Origin: JBBDIM01 sp040880405 | GTDB taxonomy: Bacteria > Planctomycetota > Planctomycetia > Pirellulales > Pirellulaceae | Assembly: GCA_040880405.1 (NCBI GenBank) | Contig: JBBDIM010000104.1 | Span: 1 to 64,000 of the forward strand | Direction: 5' to 3' | DNA: 64,000 nucleotides | Part shown: positions 61,235-64,000 of the stretch, piece by piece | Layout of the letters: each line of letters starts with the position of its first letter | How positions within the stretch are numbered: position 1 is the first letter of the stretch | The notes under the pieces: model-generated | Databases searched by the model: none | Seen by the model: only the letters and a program-made list of their open reading frames with translations | Told to the model about the DNA's origin: nothing | Program-made: the position numbers and the translations under genes

Positions 61235-62140
61235 ATGGCCGTAACCGCTGATTGGCGATCCCTCTACCCGTTTCAGTCGCACCACCGTGCGGTGGGAGAG
61301 CACCGGTACCACTATCTCGACGAGGGGGCCGGTTCTCCCTTGCTGATGGTGCATGGAAACCCGACGTGGTCCTTCTACTGGCGCAACTTGGTTACTGCCT
61401 TTCGTGACCGGCATCGGGTCGTCGTGCCCGATCATTTGGGATGTGGTCTGAGCGATAAGCCGCTGGACTACCCGTACCGCCTGGAAAATCATATCGACAA
61501 TTTGGTTGAATTGATTGATCAGCTCGACCTGCAAAACACGACGCTGCTGGTGCATGACTGGGGTGGGGCCATTGGCTTGGGGGCGGCCCTGCGGCGGCCG
61601 GAGCGGTTTTCGAGAATCGTGCTGTTCAATACCGGGGCCTTTCCGCCGGACTACATCCCCTTGCGTATCCTCGCCTGCCGTATCCCAGGGCTAGGGCCGC
61701 TTGCTGTCCGTGGGGGGAACCTTTTTGCTCGGGGTGCGTTGACCATGGCGACCGAGAAACGGGAGCGGTTCAACAAGGAAGTTTGCGCGGGAATGATCGC
61801 CCCTTACGGATCGTGGCGAGACCGGATCGCCGTGCAGCGGTTTGTCGAGGATATCCCGCTCACCAAACGTCACCCCACCTACGATTGCCTGAAGTGGATT
61901 GAGCAAGAACTGCCCAGCCTAGGGCATCTGCCGATTAAACTGATCTGGGGAGGCAAGGATTGGTGTTTCCGAAAAAGCTGCTTGGCTCGGTTCCAGCGGA
62001 TCTGGCCTGAGGCGGAGTCGGTGGTTTATGAGGACGCCGGGCATTATGTCGTGGAAGACGCGATCGAGCGGATCATCCCAGAGTTGGAGTCGTTTCTCGC
62101 AACCCCGGTCGCCTCGACCGAAGTGAGTGGAGATGGCTGA
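61235..62140 (+). CDS. Alpha/beta hydrolase, haloalkane dehalogenase/OleB-like
   Basis: A 301-residue alpha/beta hydrolase with the haloalkane dehalogenase pattern: oxyanion/halide segment 'LLMVHGNPTWSFYWRNL', nucleophile Asp in 'TTLLVHDWGGAIGLGAALRRPE', and catalytic His in 'VYEDAGHYVVED'. The sequence 'YRLENHIDNLVELIDQLDL' and the overall likeness favour the OleB group, which decarboxylates beta-lactones in long-chain olefin synthesis, over true dehalogenases. OleA, OleC and OleD are not in this window. The ATG at 61235 (next to a TTG at 61232) is used. Its stop overlaps the start of the CitG-like gene by 8 bases, so the two are co-translated. Confidence 0.82.
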   Translation: MAVTADWRSLYPFQSHHRAVGEHRYHYLDEGAGSPLLMVHGNPTWSFYWRNLVTAFRDRHRVVVPDHLGCGLSDKPLDYPYRLENHIDNLVELIDQLDLQNTTLLVHDWGGAIGLGAALRRPERFSRIVLFNTGAFPPDYIPLRILACRIPGLGPLAVRGGNLFARGALTMATEKRERFNKEVCAGMIAPYGSWRDRIAVQRFVEDIPLTKRHPTYDCLKWIEQELPSLGHLPIKLIWGGKDWCFRKSCLARFQRIWPEAESVVYEDAGHYVVEDAIERIIPELESFLATPVASTEVSGDG

Positions 62141-62999
62141 GCCATCGGTTTCACTTTCGCTCTCGGTGGGGCAGTTCGCCACCTTGGCCTGCCAATTGGA
62201 AGTGGCGGCCCCCAAGCCGGGCAACGTCCACCGGGGGGCCGATTTCGAGGACGTGACACTCCAAGATTTTATGGCCAGCGGCGTGGCGATCGGCCCGGTG
62301 ATGGACCTCGCGGCATCCCGTTCACTAGGCGTAACTGTCCGCGATGCCGTTCTGGCGACGCGGCAGGTCGCCGCGAGTAACACCAATCTGGGGATGATCT
62401 TGCTGCTCGCTCCCTTGGCGATGGTCCAGGATGCCACGAATCTGCGAGTGGGTGTTCAGGCGATTCTGGACCAAACTACCCCGGAGGATTCCGCCCTGGT
62501 CTACGAAGCTCTCCGCTTGGCCAACCCCGGTGGCATGGGAACCCAGGCCGAAATGGACATTCAGGCGGAACCACCAGAAGACTTGATGGTGGCCATGCGG
62601 CATGCCGAGTCGTACGATCTGATTGCCCGGCAGTATTCTCGGGGAATGGAGGACCTTTTCGAGCAGGTTCTGCCCAGTTTAAACGACTCCCGCTGGGAAA
62701 ACTTGCCTTGGCCGCGGCGGATTGTACGCGCGCACCTTGTGACGATGAGTCGGTTTCCCGACTCGTTGATCGCGCGGAAGTGCGGCGCGGAAATCGCTGA
62801 GAAGAGTGCCCTGCTGGCGGCCCAAGTATTGGAAGCGGGCGATCCCAACAGCGAGGCATACCAGTGGCAACTGGCGCAGCTCGATTTCTGGCTCCGCTCG
62901 GACGGTCACCGCCGCAACCCCGGTACCACGGCCGATCTGATTACCGCGGCCCTGTTCGCCGGGCTACGGATGGGGATGATCCGCCCGCCGTTTGGATAG
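62133..62999 (+). CDS. CitG/MdcB-like triphosphoribosyl-dephospho-CoA synthase family protein
   Basis: The 288-residue protein carries the family motifs 'LEVAAPKPGNVHRGADFEDVTLQDFMASGVAI' near the N-terminus, 'NTNLGMILLLAPLA' and 'PGTTADLITAALFAGLR' at the end. CitG/MdcB makes the prosthetic-group precursor of citrate or malonate lyase. Here there are no lyase genes; in planctomycetes and methylotrophs homologues occur with tetrahydromethanopterin (C1 transfer) genes, so a cofactor-synthesis role is more likely. The next gene is a PTPS-like pterin enzyme, which fits. The ATG at 62133 overlaps the upstream stop; a GTG at 62127 is an alternative. Confidence 0.85.
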   Translation: MAEPSVSLSLSVGQFATLACQLEVAAPKPGNVHRGADFEDVTLQDFMASGVAIGPVMDLAASRSLGVTVRDAVLATRQVAASNTNLGMILLLAPLAMVQDATNLRVGVQAILDQTTPEDSALVYEALRLANPGGMGTQAEMDIQAEPPEDLMVAMRHAESYDLIARQYSRGMEDLFEQVLPSLNDSRWENLPWPRRIVRAHLVTMSRFPDSLIARKCGAEIAEKSALLAAQVLEAGDPNSEAYQWQLAQLDFWLRSDGHRRNPGTTADLITAALFAGLRMGMIRPPFG

Positions 63000-63096
63000 C
63001 GGTATCGTCGAGATCTCGCCAGCGACCGCTTGGTCTGGGGTGGCAACTTTGATTCAATGAGGCAGTCGCAACGTTCCCGCTACGCAGAGATTCCCC

Positions 63097-63585
63097 ATGC
63101 AAACCAGCTACCACGTCAAAATCACCAAGGACAATCTCGTCTTCAGCGCGGGGCACTTCATCACGTTCGCGGAAGGAGTTTGCGAGCGGATTCATGGCCA
63201 CAACTATCGGGTTGAGGCGGAGATTTATGGTCCATTGGATGAGAACCACTACGTGGTCGATTTCATTGCGGCCCGCGATACCTTGCAGGAAATCGTGGGT
63301 GAGCTCGATCATCGGATGCTCCTTCCGACCTCTCATCCCGCCATTGAACTGGAAGAGGACGAGCGCGAGGTAACGGCCTTGTTCGAAGACCGTCGCTGGG
63401 TTTTTCCTCGTGCGGAATGTGTCCTGTTAGATGTCCCTAATACCACGACCGAATTACTGGCCAAGTACATCGGCGAGCAGTTCTTCAAACGGATTCAGAG
63501 CCGCGTTCCGTTCACTCCCCAACGGATGGTAATTGGCGTGGATGAGAATCATGGACAATGGGGCTACTGTACTTGGCAGGGGTGA
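63097..63585 (+). CDS. 6-pyruvoyl-tetrahydropterin synthase/QueD family protein
   Basis: A 162-residue PTPS-fold enzyme. The three zinc-binding histidines are in 'VFSAGHF' and 'ERIHGHNY'; the catalytic Cys of the family is in 'EGVCERIHGHN'; 'VVDF' with the following Asp and the terminal 'VGVDENHGQWG'-like segment (IGVDENHGQWGYC) supply the pterin-binding Glu. Family members act on 7,8-dihydroneopterin triphosphate in biopterin, queuosine or folate pathways. Adjacency (97 bases) to the CitG-like gene suggests a part in pterin cofactor synthesis, perhaps tetrahydromethanopterin. The exact substrate cannot be told from sequence. Confidence 0.9.
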   Translation: MQTSYHVKITKDNLVFSAGHFITFAEGVCERIHGHNYRVEAEIYGPLDENHYVVDFIAARDTLQEIVGELDHRMLLPTSHPAIELEEDEREVTALFEDRRWVFPRAECVLLDVPNTTTELLAKYIGEQFFKRIQSRVPFTPQRMVIGVDENHGQWGYCTWQG

Positions 63586-63603
63586 GCTCCGAACTGCCGA
63601 CTC

Positions 63604-63899
63604 GTCTAAGGAGCAGAGGAAGAATAACTTTCCGCTTTCACCGCCACTTCTTCGCCTCCTCAATCCCCGGTCAATACGCTAGGAAATCAGCCGGATTGCT
63701 TTCTATCCCATCCAAGTCTCCCTTGGCGGCTTAGCGAGAGATTTTTTTTAGCCGCGGATTAACGCGGATGTACGCGGATCGCAAGCGGGTAGAACGAAGC
63801 CCCGCGGGCAACCCTATCCGCGCTTATCCGCGAGAATCCGTGGCTAAGTTTCTTTACGTTACCACCGAGTCGGGAAGTTGTTATTCGCCCGATCCTAAG
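63604..63899. repeat. ~296-bp element with weak terminal inverted repeats, copy 2
   Basis: Blocks in the same order as at 32252-32519: CTAAGGAGCA, TTTCACCGC, CTCAATCCCCGGTCAATACG, TTGGCGGCTTAGCGAGAGA, and GAGTCGGGAAGTTGTTATTCG near the right end. The middle differs: an inverted pair (TAGCCGCGGATTAACGCGGA at 63751 and TATCCGCGAGAATCCGTGGC near 63825) replaces the copy-1 sequence. The right end runs up to the stop codon of the partial gene. Confidence 0.6.
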
Positions 63900-64000
63900 T
63901 CTCAGGACTTTCGATTTTGTTTCGCACGTGTTGCCATTCCGACGTTATTTTCAATCGATCCGCCCAGTAATCCAGGTAAGCGAGATCGATCTTCTCCTTC
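63895..64000 (-). CDS. 3' end of a gene running off the right edge
   Basis: The minus strand is open from the edge to a TAG at 63895-63897, giving the last 34 residues: KEKIDLAYLDYWADRLKITS then EWQHVRNKIESPET. The 'IDxxYLxxWAxxL' ending resembles the C-terminus of nucleotidyltransferase-like proteins common in planctomycetes, but this is a short match. The start is outside the window. Confidence 0.45.
   Translation of the reverse strand, partial: KEKIDLAYLDYWADRLKITSEWQHVRNKIESPET

Overview
The window looks like a chromosomal segment of a planctomycete, probably of the Pirellulales. It has moderately high GC. It carries families that are hallmarks of that group: a DUF1559 prepilin-like protein, a DUF1552/DUF1592 pair with cytochrome-type CxxCH motifs, a DUF1570 zinc peptidase, FG-GAP repeat proteins and very large secreted proteins of unknown function. 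A dnaG-rpoD block, csrA and murB are also present. I see no rRNA, tRNA, CRISPR array, phage or intact transposase. Coding is dense, and the gene-poor gaps are mostly filled with hairpin-rich repeats.

Layout. 1-2.1 kb: tandem hairpin repeats, a DUF1559 gene and the remnant of its usual small lipoprotein partner. 2.1-8.6 kb: an FKBP isomerase and a DUF1570 peptidase, divergent from a 1265-residue periplasmic protein built of secretin N-type modules. 8.8-9.3 kb: nested inverted repeats. 9.4-14.7 kb: a four-gene ABC-2 export-type operon. 14.9-19.9 kb: small enzymes (zincin, DHFR-like, YcaQ-like), an Rrf2 regulator overlapping a methyltransferase, and a DUF2490 gene. 20.2-22.7 kb: an ArsR/SRPBCC pair with a perfect operator palindrome, then a short secretin C-domain protein. 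22.7-25.9 kb: a repeat-rich stretch around nadE. 25.9-32.1 kb: a 933-residue secreted protein, an RF-1-like GGQ protein and an FG-GAP protein. 33.1-37.9 kb: a BNR sialidase-like gene divergent from an overlapping GntR / sodium-solute symporter / DapA-NanA-type aldolase operon, which looks like a sugar-acid uptake and cleavage unit. 38-45.5 kb: LemA-DUF2207, DUF1592-DUF1552 and a PIG-L deacetylase. 45.8-53.1 kb: a zinc-ribbon protein, rpoD, dnaG, aat and cinA. 53.3-61 kb: a YkgJ protein, murB, an FtsQ-like gene, csrA, and a hybrid kinase with an NtrC-type regulator. 61.2-63.6 kb: an OleB-like hydrolase, a CitG-like enzyme and a PTPS-like enzyme. The right edge holds the 3' end of one more gene.

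The most distinctive content is the set of repeats. I find at least five unrelated families of short elements with REP/REPIN-like design (a hairpin at each inverted end): GGGTGCCATGCCCACG elements, GTAGCCACG elements whose stems vary by compensatory changes, TGCCACTGGC elements, GGGGA-n-CAATT elements arranged as A-B'-core-B-A', and a ~270-300 bp element with weak terminal inverted repeats. Protein-level oddities include secretin modules split over two genes, an NtrC-like regulator with a non-canonical sigma-54 contact loop, a MurB with Tyr at the usual catalytic Ser/Cys position, and an AT-rich 3' end of dnaG.
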